Below are positions 45,190 through 59,499 of a stretch of 64,000 nucleotides of DNA, piece after piece. Under the pieces are notes generated by a model. It did no database searches, was not told the origin of the DNA, and was given only the letters and a program-made list of their open reading frames with translations. How positions within the stretch are numbered: the first letter of the stretch is position 1; each line of letters begins with the position of its first letter. The stretch is from Russula earlei (taxonomy: Eukaryota; Basidiomycota; Agaricomycetes; Russulales; Russulaceae). The stretch spans positions 186,001 through 250,000 of the forward strand of contig JAGFNK010000005.1 of the NCBI GenBank assembly GCA_025769875.1, written 5' to 3'. The position numbers and the translations under genes are program-made.

Positions 45190-46168
45190 TTACCTTGCGC
45201 CCACGCCTGTGAGTTTACCAGTCAACCATCCCAACGGCGTTTGCAACCCGGTGCTCCTTGGCCCTACACCCCCCGCGCCAAGCGCGAGAGGGTTGGCGGC
45301 AGCAAAAGATTGTTTCCGCGCTGCTGCGGCTTGGTGGACTAGAGAACAGCGACGACGGATGAGCGATCGCAATTCCGGGGGGAAAAAGAAAGAGCCGAGG
45401 AAGCAACAACTCCTTGGCGGCCAGACGGCCAAGAGGGGGTCGGGGCCGTGCATGCACAAAAACACGGAGAATTCTTGAGAGAATCAGACCAGCGGGAGGC
45501 TTACCTGCGCTATCAATCTCCTCGAGGTTCGTTTCGAGCACTACGCCGCCTTGAATGATTTCGGCCAAGAGGTGGTGGACCTGCAGAGTAGGCTCATCAT
45601 CTATCAAGAAAGAGTCTAGGGCAAAGCCCACGGTGGCGGGGTGTCAATCGAGTGAATGTCATGTCTCTCGCACCTCGTCAAAATGGAATACCAGGTCAAG
45701 CTCGCATACATTCTCGAACGCACGGTCGAGCGCCTCTACAAAAACCTTTTTTTTTTTTTGAAAGTAAAAGGCACATCTGAATGCGCACCCACGGAAGGGG
45801 GGGGGGATGTCGTACCTGTATGAGATCCAGCATGCCGAGCTCACTTTCCGATAGGTCCACCACGAAAACAAAGTGGAGAGTGGCGTAGCTGCGGTACACG
45901 ACACGTAGCTTCTCGTCGGCGTCTTTCCGACCGAGTAACTCATCCAGCTCAGGTGCTTCGAGAAAGTTACATGAACCAGGGGGGCGAGTGCTGATCAGTG
46001 AGTATATTTTAGAGACGATGGTTTGCGCCGACTGGTGGATCGGTGTGTAGAACTTCGAGAGGCGAGGAACGCCACTTGTGTTGACTGGTGATTGAGGCCA
46101 GAGTAGTTCAACGAGGGAGCGAGCTCAGACGGGCGATTCAACGCACAGATTATAACAGAATGGATCAT
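45190..46168 (-). CDS. APS3: AP-3 adaptor complex sigma subunit
   Basis: The start is ATG 46168-46166. Donor ctgtgcg at about 46146 joins MIHSVIIF to NTSGVPRLSKFYTPIHQSAQ. Then come TRPPGSCNFLEAPELDELLG, RKDADEKLRVVYRSYATLHF, VFVVDLSESELGMLDLIQ, and after an intron with long T and G runs, VFVEALDRAFENVCELDLVF, HFDE and VHHLLAEIIQGGVVLETNLE. This is the clathrin-adaptor small-chain (longin) fold with the AP-3 sigma signature ELDLVFHFDE. AP-3 carries cargo from Golgi or endosome to the vacuole by the ALP route. The last intron, about 110 nt, leads to a long Ala/Gly-rich tail ending TGKLTGVGAR. The gene converges on MED6 and lies 65 bp from the ECD stop. Confidence 0.93.
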
Positions 46169-46233
46169 GGTGGACTCCGGCAAGCAGTCGTGCTTCACTT
46201 TACAGTATTACGACTGACCTACGATACATCGAT

Positions 46234-49229
<2,996 letters not shown>

Positions 49230-49328
49230 TATGAGCGGGTGTAAGTACACACCACGTCATGTTCCCACGCTGGCACTAGCGATTTACAAAATCTGTGGCC
49301 GTGTCCGCCGTGCCGTGCTCCGTTATCA

Positions 49329-49891
49329 ATGGCGACTAACAAACCATCCAAAGACCGAAATCTACTGGCAGCAATAGGAGATGAAGTATGTCGTCATTTC
49401 GGAGGCTCGTGCTCGCGCGGACATCCCTGTATTGTAGGACACTATCACAGGACTTCTATTAGCTGGGATTGGCCAAGTTACGCAGGACCAGAAGAACTTC
49501 TTCATTGTTGAGCCTAGTACGCAGTGTACTCAGAATGTGGTTCCCAGGCACAAATGTATTCCCCAGAAACGGAAGTTCAAAGTATCGAGGCAGCGTTCGG
49601 CGAGTACACCCAACGAGAGGATATCGCTATCTTGCTGATCAACCAGCACGTAAGCTTCTTATCATCCTCGCTACGACTGAGACCTATTATCTGTACAGAT
49701 TGCTGAGAGAATCCGACCGGCGGTTGACAAGTATCAACAAGCCTTCCCAGCGTTGCTCGAAATACCGTCAAAGGACCACCCCTATGGTTCGTGTTTTGCC
49801 CTCTTTCGATGCAAAACACCATTACTAAACATCATTTAGACCCGTCTAAAGATTCTGTGCTCAAGAGGGTGCAGAAACTGTTCGGTGAATG
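49329..49891 (+). CDS. VMA7: V-type H+-ATPase subunit F
   Basis: The start [19 protein letters not shown] at 49329 splices to [27 protein letters not shown], then [47 protein letters not shown] and [20 protein letters not shown], ending QKLFGE at the TGA of 49889-49891. Four introns are used and all junctions preserve the family sequence. About 120 residues, the normal size. Subunit F sits in the central stalk of the V1 sector and transmits rotation; the enzyme acidifies vacuoles and endosomes. Confidence 0.95.
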
Positions 49892-50062
49892 AAGTATACG
49901 CGAAACTGGCCGAGAGGGCCACCTGTGTCAATCCTGTGTTTTATCACCCATCGATTCACCCACAATTTTCCGTCGCTGGTGATTTGAGTTGAACTAGCAG
50001 CCATATATAAAATAGAGATACCACAACTAATACATGCAGAATGTCAGGTCAGCCAGCAACTT

Positions 50063-51418
50063 TCAGCGGGCGTCCCATTTCACGACGGGTTCATTCTCTC
50101 TAACACTGTCTGTGCGTTCAACAAAGATACGCAAAGGGTTTCGACTTTGCGAACCTGCGAGAAATAATAGGTACGCGTATGCTTGCATTCATTGTCAGAA
50201 CTTACTTGGGATATCAATGAGAATGTACCGAAAGACAAAGTATCCGGAGGCGTCCTGGAAAGTTTAAGCATATGGTAACCAAGAAGAATACGGACACTTA
50301 CCCGCACAAGATCCGCATGGACTTCCCCTTCCTGCCATACTCCGTTGCGTCCAGCATCCGCGTTCCCCTGATACGATCCTTTCAGGCCCCCGCCTCTCAA
50401 CGATCCAAATAGACCGGCGAAACTGTCCCAGAACCCTTTTCGTTCCTCTCCTGGTGATTCTCGTTTCCGAGGCATCGGTAAAGCGACCTCTGGGGCAGCA
50501 GATTTTGAACGAACAGTGTCTCCGGAGAGGTATTTAAAGAGATCTTTCGCGGAATCAACCGTCTCCCGAGTATGGTGCATTATCCAGCCCCTTGCCTCAT
50601 GCCAAGACGTCTCTGAGAGGTTCGTTGCAGTGTCCTTCAGCCAAGATGACGCAGACTCAATATAGGAAGCGTCCTGTTCCGGTGACTTGGCATTGGCTTG
50701 AACATAGAAATTGAGGAGCATATGCTCATGCCCGCCTGAGTCGAGAACGATCTGTGACGAGACATGTCGATTTCGGTGGCGAGGACGGAGAGCGGAAGGT
50801 GGATTGTTATGAAAGACCAATGAACCTGGCAAATATTTCGCAACCTGCAAGTATTACCTTCAGTGTGTAAAATGAGTTGGGCCGCGAGATCACACACCCG
50901 AGGCGAGGATTTTATGCGCTCGCATGCCTCGTTATACAGCACGGTGGGAGAGTTCCTCGAGAAGAGCTCCGATGTCAAGGCGTAAATGAGGACCGTCGTC
51001 AGACCAGCACCAAACAGGATGACAGTTAAGTTCGTCGTACGAGCTGTCGCTCGTATAGCTGTAATAATTTTGGAAAGCTCATCACTATAATGTCAATGTT
51101 AAGGGACTGACCTTTGCCTTTGGGACTAAGCTCCGACCACTTCTTCGTGGTCCCTTCACCATATGGTGGTTGAGAAAGACCCAGCTGAAACGGGCCAACG
51201 GAGCCTTCCCCCCTAAGTCCTCTCTGCTTCTTGTCGAGAGCTTGAGAAAGGAGATGTGACGAGCTCATGCCGGGTTGTACGTATGTCGGACTCGGAGAGT
51301 CACGATGCGTTGCGTAGTGTCTGGCACACTTGGCCACGATGAGAGTACGGCCTTTGTTTGCACATATCGGTAAAGCTAGCAGCTCCCTGATAGTACTGCG
51401 TGTGATACAAAAGGACAT
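50063..51418 (-). CDS. TIM21: Mitochondrial import translocase subunit TIM21
   Basis: The start ATG 51418-51416 opens an Arg-rich presequence (MSFCITRSTIRELLALPICA). A Ser/Gly-rich matrix segment precedes one membrane helix, TVILFGAGLTTVLIYALTSE. The intermembrane-space domain follows, with LFSRNSPTVLYNEACERIKS, YLPGSLVFHNNPPSALRPRH, NRHVSSQIVLDSGGHEHMLL and NFYVQ, then DASGYFVFRYILIDIPS and the C-terminal IFVERTDSVRENEPVVKWDA. TIM21 joins the TIM23 complex, contacts Tom22 and recruits respiratory-chain supercomplexes. A long insertion (about residues 190-270) rich in charged residues lies between the two conserved halves, longer than in yeast. Four introns. Confidence 0.9.
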
Positions 51419-51575
51419 CCGGGTGAACGTCTTCGGCCTTCAAGAATAACTTTAAGGCTCGATGTTCACGTTCAACCTTGCGCGCCTCACGCCCACGTCC
51501 CTCGACGGCCCGGGTAAACCGGAGAAATGGCTAATAATCTATGGTACTGGTAAAAATGCGTAATGTACTCTATGT

Positions 51576-53122
51576 TCAGGCAACAGTCCCTTGACGTAGC
51601 TGCTTGTAAAGTCCAATGATGAGATCGTTTGCAGTAAGTGTGATAATCCTAGCATAACAAACGTTTGTGTCACTGGATCGCGAATCCACTTAACAAGGTG
51701 AACTTACGTATGAGGTGCAATTCGCAGGAAGTGGGCAGTAGAACCTGCAATAGAACGTCAGTATTGAACAGCTATGAGATCTTACTGTGATTACCTTTAT
51801 AGAGGGCGAGAGGACCTTCTGTTGTAATGGTCTTCCATAGGCAGTCAATGGGGTTCTTGTAAAGAGTTCCAATAATCGACCCGTTCGAGAGTCGCGTTGT
51901 CGGTTGGTTATACATCCTTGTCAAAGCCTACTGTGGTTAGCTTGGCGACGGGATTGAGGAGTTTGACTTACTGTATCAGCTGGTTGCATCATAATCAACT
52001 ATTTTCGTTGTTAACGGCATTAAGGGCATTAAGCACGCAAGGACACCACGCACCACGCACACGCCTGAGACGGAACTGCTCGCAAGGTACGTCCAAATAC
52101 TGTCTGCGGGGAGAATACCCCTCGACACCAACTGGTTTTTAGTCCAGTTATAAGTTGGGAGTTGTACCTAAATAAAACTTGTTAGCGACAACCGAAGAGT
52201 GCATTGGTAGGTCCTAACAGAAGAACCCATTGACGTTCTGAGCATTGCAGCATCAACTCCTCTTATAAGACCAGGAAAGCGTTCTTGTTGATATATAGTC
52301 CTGAAAGCGTCCCATGAACTCTTATAATAATGTTGCGTTCCTACGGGCAATACGGGAGAATATGCCTGTTGAGACATGTGTCAGAGTGTGAAACGCAAGT
52401 ACACCGTAGGAGCAAGAACTTCACCTGCATCCGTGCTTTGATCAAGAACAGAGGGTTTCCAAGAATGGCTTGAAGAAAATATTAATTCCTGCGTACAGTA
52501 CGATGTACCGAAGAGACAACCTCCTACTACGCCACTGGCCGCGCCAGCGAAAACAGAGGTGACTGGATTTTGTTCATTTGGTGTCAACCCGAAGAGTTGG
52601 TTTGTAGTCCTTCGGATTGGCTCATAAAACCCTGAGACGGGTAACATGAGGACTGAACGTGATGCAGGAAATAGCAGATGGACATACCAAGCCGAGACCC
52701 ATTTAGAAGAATCTATAGCATGTGAGCATCATAGGACGCTTGGGAGGGTCGTGGTCGTGATACGTACTTGGTATGCATACTACAGAATTTCCTCAAAAAT
52801 GAGAAATAAATATCGACGACTGAAAACTCACGGCTGGAGGGAGACCCCGCTGGACACCTCGTATACCTTCGTTTCTCCAAGTCTTTGCGAAAACGTCGAA
52901 CACGTTTTTGTAAACTTTGTGACCGCCCCCCTTTACAAGTTCGCCTTGGAGCTGTAACCTTGTTTTTGCCACTTCGGCAGGGTTTGAAAAGGTAACCTTT
53001 ATACACGGTCAGGAAATCGATAATTCAAGGACATCCATACTGACAGCAACACAAGCTGCGACGCCCCCGAGAAGAAAGCCTTCCACGGTAGACAGAGGGC
53101 GGTGTCTAGACGAGGTGGCCAT
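51576..53122 (-). CDS. OAC1: Mitochondrial carrier, oxaloacetate/sulfate (OAC1-like)
   Basis: ATG 53122-53120 starts [20 protein letters not shown], then [20 protein letters not shown] with the first signature PX(D/E)XX(K/R), [40 protein letters not shown] and [16 protein letters not shown]. The second repeat contains [40 protein letters not shown] and [14 protein letters not shown]; the third contains QPADT in its helix and ends [15 protein letters not shown]. Three carrier repeats and six helices across the inner membrane are present. OAC1 exchanges oxaloacetate, sulfate or thiosulfate. The first and third helix signatures are visible; the middle one is split by an intron. Many small exons of 30-150 nt. 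Confidence 0.9.
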
Positions 53123-53222
53123 AGCGAACGGACACAAAACCAAAAGCAAGAAAGTTAGGTCGCGTTCGCGTGACTGCAAATTGCACTAAAGCGGGCAGCA
53201 CCGGAGCACACGCCCTTCGGAG
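53123..53222. promoter_or_regulatory. Shared divergent promoter, OAC1-like / MDM1-like
   Basis: Only 100 bp separates two divergent start codons. No motif was assigned. Confidence 0.5.
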
Positions 53223-56200
53223 ATGATGCAGACCGTCAACACAACCTCAGTCGTGCTCGTCGCCCTCTTAGCCATTTCAGTTCCTTTACTCTCCCGCCTC
53301 GTATCGTCCCCTCTCACTATCCTTCTATTGTCGCCTCTTCTCCTTCTCCTTATCCCCCTGACCTTTTTCCTTCTCACTCTCCTTTTTGGCTATGTTCTCG
53401 ATATCGGTTTACCTCTTCAAACCATTCCCTCGCCCTCGGCCGCCCATCCTTTGGCGTTCTCTACTCCCGCTGCCTGGCAAGCGGTTCTCATCAGATCCCA
53501 GTGGTCACACAAGCCCCCACAAAGTCTACCTCCTCTGTACCCCAAATCACCCATGATCTCCGCCGCAATTAACGAAATTCTTATCCTGGTTGTTCGTGAC
53601 TTTGTACTCACATGGTACAGGGATATATCATCTTCTCCGTCATTCCCCACTGCGGTGTCTGCCACGCTTCACAGTGCCCTGGGCAGGCTGTTTCACAGAC
53701 TGTCCTCAGCAGATCCTGCGAGTATCATAGTTAAACGTGTGCTACCGAAGATCACTACGCACGTAGAACAATTTCGAGAGTCGGAAATTGCTCTGCGTGG
53801 TGCCGGCTTGGAACGTCGGTTGACTGAATCTGAGGAACTAGATGTGCTCCTGGCCAGCCGGTACGCCAGCAAAGGGGGCAAGCTTCATCCTGCAATAAAC
53901 AATCTTTCTTCGAGTTATACTAAACAGGCTGAGGAGAATCATCTCAAATATCTTCTGGATCGCATTCTACCACTTATCCTGCCTGAGAGCGAAGCCCACA
54001 GCAAAGTACTCTGCGTCATCCTCCGCGAGATTGCAGCATGTGCAATCTTGTACCCCCTCATGGATATGCTCGCCGATCCCGACTTTCTGAATTGGACAAT
54101 CGATCAATTGGTGAGCCTATATCTGTGAGGCATCAACTATCAGCTGACTGTACCCTAGGCCGGAGCTGCTATCCGCCAACGGTAAGAATATCCCTCCACG
54201 CCTTCATCTTGTTGTCTCATGTCCTCAGGCGGCTTATTTCAAAAGTACGAAACGTTCTGGAGGCGCAGCTTCCAAACGCTAAATCGGGACTGAAAGCTCA
54301 AAGGGGCACTGGTTCAGTTGCCGAGGCAATCACGCTCCGCACTGATCAACGCCAATTTGACTCCTTCCTCCGGAGTATCGACCACATGTCCTCCCTTCTG
54401 GATGCCCGTCGGTTGAAAAATGACATTATGGGCGAAATTAGAAGGACTAGGGCTTTGTTAGGTATGTCTACGAGTGGGGATAACATGATAGTCATCTAAC
54501 AACTCCTTGAAGCCGCCCACCAGAAAGACGACTGGATAAATGGGGCGAGAACGGAGGATGTAGTGGCTTACTTGGATAGGCTCTATACGGCCACGCGCAA
54601 GGCTGAACAACGTATTAACACTCTAGGAGGGTGCGACGAGGGTGTAGGTGTCATAGTCAAATATCAATACCCAATCTAACAAACTACTCAGAAACAAACC
54701 ATGGCTGATACAATACTCTCCTCTCGCCTCAATCTGAGAGATATCCTCGGCAACCCGAGCTCACTTTCGTATTTTATGGAGTTCATGGACCGGCAGAACC
54801 GTTCGCTTCTCATACAGTTTTGGCTCACTGTGGAGAGTTTCAAAAACCCGTTAGAGTCTATCGAGTCTGATGACTCCGAGGATGATATTTTAAACCCTCC
54901 CTCTCAACAATCCACCGCCAAGGAAGATATTACAATGATTCATGAACTCTATTTCCCCAGCACTCATCCCCATTCCTCCCTTTCCGCCATCTCTTCTAAA
55001 TACATTTCGGCCATCCGCGACTTTCTCAATGAGACTTCACCCACCCCGAGCATGGAGCGCAGGGCGCGCAAAAGTGTGATGCTCGCTCAGCGGCAAGTTG
55101 AACAAGCCATGGAGCAAGACTTTGAAGAATTCGAAAGTTCTGAGCTATGGTTCCGCGTGGTCGAGGACATTGGTGCTAGTCGCGCCGCCAATGGCGACAA
55201 CGGAAAGGACCAAATCGCCTTGTCAGCTAGCGATGACAGCTTGTCTACTGCAAAGTCAAGTAGAGTCCCTCCCTTGTCTCCCCCTCCTGTGCATCGATCC
55301 GATCAACCCTCCCTCACTTTCCAGAGTGCCAAGTCTATATTACATCCTCGCCCCGATCATACACCTCCCAGCTTAGGGTCTATGCTCAAGGAACCTCCTG
55401 TTCAACAAGGCATACCTACCACCACATCAAGTCTTGATGTCCTCATGTCCTCCTCGGACTCTGAGGCTGATAACTCTCGCGCGCCCCTATTTGATTACCC
55501 TGGCGACACAGGGAAGGCCAGTCGAGAGAGTGAATCCACGATAGAGGCAATACAATCCGCCCTTTCGGACATCATTGCTCTCGACAATCAACAAAGAAAC
55601 AAATCTCACTTCTTCCCTTCCTCATCAACGTCTTCATTGTCAAGGGTTCATCTCGGCATCCGGCGACTTTCGAACCCTGTTGACGAGGTTGCCATAAGCA
55701 CAGAGGAGGATGAGAACGCAGGTGATGAGAGTAGCGACCCCACGCAAGAGTCCTTCCATCTCCCAGGCCCAGGTGATCTTCAACTTTCTCTCGAGATTAC
55801 CCTGCTCGCGGAGAAGATATCTGCATTGCAAGCTCAGGACACCATGTTGGATTCCCTCATTAAGAAGGCGGAGCTTACGGGGGATGTCCAAGAACTGAGG
55901 CTCTTGGAGAAGTCCAAATCTTCATTTAATCGGGAATTACGAGAGCTGACTTTTCAAAAGACGCAATTTGAGCAGCAGGAAGTAGTCAATCGTCTCATCC
56001 CAGATCGCACAAGGGTGACCATCCTAAATTCTGTCGTGGGCGAAGAGAATGGGAAATCAGTCGTACGTTATCTCGTCGAAGTCCAACAGCTCTCGCCGGA
56101 TGGCGGGATCGGCACGGGATGGGTCGTTGCTCGGCGGTACAACGAATTCCTTGATATGCACAACAAATTGCGAGACCGTTATACCACGGTCAGGAAGTCT

Positions 56201-57342
56201 CGAGTTTCCCGGGAAGCGGTTGGTCACAGCGCTGTCGGCAAGCTTTGTCGATCTGCGCCGTGCTGCGTTGGAACGGTACATGCAGGTACGTGAGATCATC
56301 TCACGACGGCATTTGTTTAATAGCAATTAGAATCTAGTCATGATTCCTGCCGTATGCGAAAGCCCTGAACTTCGCGCGTTTTTATCCAGGAACTCGCCTT
56401 TCATGGTATCTGAACCCAAGGTGTCTGTATCAAAGTCTACCGGAGCGTTCCCTGGTACCGGTCTGGTCCGTCACGTGTATCATTCCGTCGCTGGTAGCAT
56501 CGACGACATGTTTTTTGGGCCATCAATGCTGGACGTGATGATCCAACGCCTTACTCGGCAAGCCGCAGAGCTTGCAGGTATTAAGGGAAGTTCCGTCACC
56601 GATGAAGATGCTATAGCCCAGGCGTTCCGTGCGTCCGGAAAGGCATCGCCAGATGACACCCTGTTTCAATTCTCAGGCGATTTGAGACCGCTAGAAGGGG
56701 AAACGAGCTCATCAAGCTTCTCCTCGCCTATTTGTGACCTTATCCTCTCGGTGTTCGAACTTAACAAGAAGAATAAGTGGTTGCGGCGGCAGGCCATCAT
56801 CATCATCATGCAGCAAGTGTTAGGGAGTACGGTCGAAAGGTCACTCTTCACGTCTACGACCTTTCAGCTACTCATGACGGATCGAACAGGAAAGTTCGTG
56901 ACACTGTCAATTACCTTCTCGACGAGATGCATATCATGAATTCTATCGGAATGTTCCGCGATTCAATGTGGCCAGGGGGCCAGCTCAGGCCTCCGAGTCC
57001 CCCCCGGTCGGCTGAAGAGAAGGCGCAGGCTCGATATGATGCAAATCGCATGTTATCAGCATTGATCCCAGGTGTGTGGTTTGTAGTTCTATTTCAACGT
57101 GTCACTTTCAAATTTGTATTCCTGAAATAGATCTCGCTGCCAATATGATCGGCCGCTCCAACGCGCGCCGGGGGGCGCGGCGTATATTTGCTGTCTTACA
57201 GAACAGGAGGTTAAACCAACACCTTGCATATACTATTCTAGATGAGGTGAGGCATTTCTTGTATGGATGGGGACAGCCGTGACTCAACATCACCTCGTCA
57301 TATCAGTTAATTACAGCATTGTTCCCGGAGGCTTTTCCATAA
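53223..57342 (+). CDS. MDM1: MDM1-like sorting nexin (PXA-RGS-PX-Nexin C)
   Basis: ATG 53223 (a second ATG is at 53226) starts two hydrophobic helices (VVLVALLAISVPLLSRLV and LTILLLSPLLLLLIPLTFFL). The PXA domain runs from PMISAAINEILILVVRDFVL to ILYPLMDMLADPDFLNWTID. The RGS domain begins NLRDILGNPSSLSYFMEFMD and RQNRSLLIQFWLTVESF. The PX domain is VTILNSVVGEENGKSVVRYL to WVVARRYNEFLDMHNKLR, then LEFPGKRLV and LRRAALERYMQ. The Nexin C domain (LSVFELNKKNKWLRRQAIII, VRDTVNYLLDE) ends LITALFPEAFP at TAA 57340-57342. MDM1 and its metazoan SNX13/14/25 relatives tether ER to vacuole or lipid droplets. A single extra T at 56198 breaks the PX frame (see findings). Confidence 0.88.
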
Positions 57343-57617
57343 CAATCATCATCGTGACATCGTCCTCATTGCGAACTTTGCACCATGTAAATATCAGCCA
57401 ACAAACTGAGTTTATGACTTATGAAATCTGACGAAGGTTGGTGTTGGATTCCACAACGATAACTAGCCATCCACACGCACATCACTGTGATAAATGTCTG
57501 TTTGCTATTCGGGGTACCTGGCTAGCTGAGTCCTCTGGTTGCGACTGGGAGGACTCCGCGGTTTGCTTTGCGGACTTTGAACGACGATGTACTGCCACAG
57601 GCTCCGCGCAGGGGTCA

Positions 57618-59365
57618 TCATATCTGTGGTGATTGGGGGTCTCCGTCAGAAAGATGGGCCCTGATGTTCGCTATGGACGGGGCATACATTTTAATAGCAT
57701 GCAGTAAGTAGCCGCCACCTCCCGAAGTTGTCATTAAGGGGTGAGTGCGACCAGGAAGTACCTACGAAACGTTAGAGGATGTAGGGGGACGAATTGAGTG
57801 AGGCACCTGATATCGACGGAGCCAGCTTTCCGAAATGTTTGGGGCCAGATACTGGGGATCGGTCCGGAGAGTCGCTTGGAGGTCAGACACAACCTTCACA
57901 CATCCTATGTCAGTCACCTCAGAATAGTAAGGACGGCACGCTCACCTGCAGGTGAGGACTGTAGACTACCATAGACGCAGAGCCACCCAAGTACGGAAAC
58001 AATCTCCCTAGAATCGAGAGAGGATCATATACGCTTGCTATGAATAGCCTGGGTTCTTAGTTAGAGGTTTGACCGCGCTCAGGCTGACGGGGTTCTCACC
58101 CTTCAAATTCTCCAGAAAACAGTTCTTCACGTACATTGAACAACGCATCTGACACTGATTTACGCTTCGAAAGCCGTGTTTTGTGCTTTTCCGAACCGTA
58201 GGACCCCGTTGATAGCTCGGCGGAGAGTACGACTGGAAGCGAGTCAGACTGACATGACATTGTATGAATAGAGGGGCCCACTGGGCGTATGTATCTCATC
58301 TGCTGTTGCCCAGTTGAGAGATGACAATATATCAACGGTAAGCTCTTTCGGGAAATTCATCTGTGTCATGACAGGATATGCAGGTGGGGAGTCCACATCA
58401 CAGATCGTGATAAGTCGCCCGTTACCTGAGTTACAGATTTCAATCCAAGGTGAGCGCAGCATAGCTTAGAAACTGACCGCCCAAACGTTCTAGCAGAGCG
58501 GAGACCACCAATCCAGATGCATCGTCTACCGCTATGTAACGACCTCCTGGTCGAACATTCCCGAGGTGCATCATTTGTGAAATTGTGTCGATACGCATGC
58601 CAAGGATGCGCGTCTGATCTTTCGTGAACCAATACTCACAGACATTGAAAAGCGTGGGTTGGACAGTTGTGAATGATTTAGAATACCTTCATCTGCCAAC
58701 TAAGAAGGTGGGTCTCGAACGAATCGGCTCAGCTTACTTGGCTGCTTTTCTCTTCTTGTACTTATCTTTGCTGTATTCGGTCTTGAGTGAATAATTTGCG
58801 TGCATCTCTATCTGTTTCTTGATAATTTCCTGCACCACATCAGCTATATCCGGTTCTAATGCTGGAACTAGGTAGGATAATGATAGTTACAGTTGCGTGG
58901 ACTCCCGACTGCTTTAAGGCTTCTATTTCGGCTGCAGTCAGTGGTTGGACAAACTGCCCATCGTTTATGAGCTCATTTGTTGCATCGGTGTCCTCTGTCC
59001 CCACGTTATTGAAAGGCCACCGAAGGGAAAATATGTTCTTACCAAGCTCTTCGACGGCAGGCGGTGGGATCACGTTAATTGTCTTATTGGCGACCTCATA
59101 TGTCAGCCCGTACGGCTGGTTTATAAGTGCATCCGCTGGAAAAGAGCCAAACTTTCCCAAATTGATTACACTGCTCGAGGTCAAACTGTCTAGTAGGCGG
59201 GACGATTCTGAAAGCAACGTACGAATCTGCTTCTAATTTGCAGCTCTTTATGTCACCAGTAGGTACCCGCAAAAGCACCGTATCCCCGGCATGGATTAAT
59301 AAATCAAAAATGTTGCATGGTCTGCGTAGTGCTGCGTTGGAGGAACTTTGAGTCGAACTTGACAT
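57618..59365 (-). CDS. TRM6: tRNA (adenine-58-N1) methyltransferase non-catalytic subunit TRM6
   Basis: The start is ATG 59365-59363 (MSSSTQSSSNAALRRPCNIF). Exons give AGDTVLLRVPTGDIKSCKLE, SSSVINLGKFGSFPADALIN, QPYGLTYEVANKTINVIPPP, AEIEALKQSGVH, EYSKDKYKKRKAAK, YFKTFTTVQPTLFNVCEYWF-type text, MRIDTISQMMHLGNVRPGGR and YIAVDDASGLVVSALLERLG. They end GGGGYLLHAIKMYAPSIANI with stop TGA 57620-57618. TRM6 (GCD10) pairs with the catalytic TRM61 to make m1A58 in tRNAs, which stabilises initiator tRNA-Met. Two domains as in the family; about 420 residues. No S-adenosylmethionine site is expected in this subunit. The gene is divergent from the UNC-45 homologue by 134 bp. Confidence 0.92.
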
Positions 59366-59499
59366 GATAATGAATTTCAGCCCCACCGCTCAAGTAGACA
59401 AGCGCGCGCGGTGCTCAATCTCCGGTCATCTCGGGCCGGCCTTCGCCCCACTTGCCTGTTCTCTTCTCAGTCCATCCACCAATTCACCGCTGCGCCATC
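59366..59499. promoter_or_regulatory. Shared divergent promoter, TRM6 / UNC-45-like
   Basis: A gap of 134 bp separates divergent start codons. It contains a CG-rich patch (gcgcgcgcg at about 59402-59410). No factor site is claimed. Confidence 0.5.

Noticed and set aside
44504..45478. 324-codon frame that would extend MED6 to 45478
   Set aside because: It starts at a GTG inside MED6 and depends on retaining the last intron; the added tail has no MED6 character and runs into the AP-3 sigma gene on the other strand.
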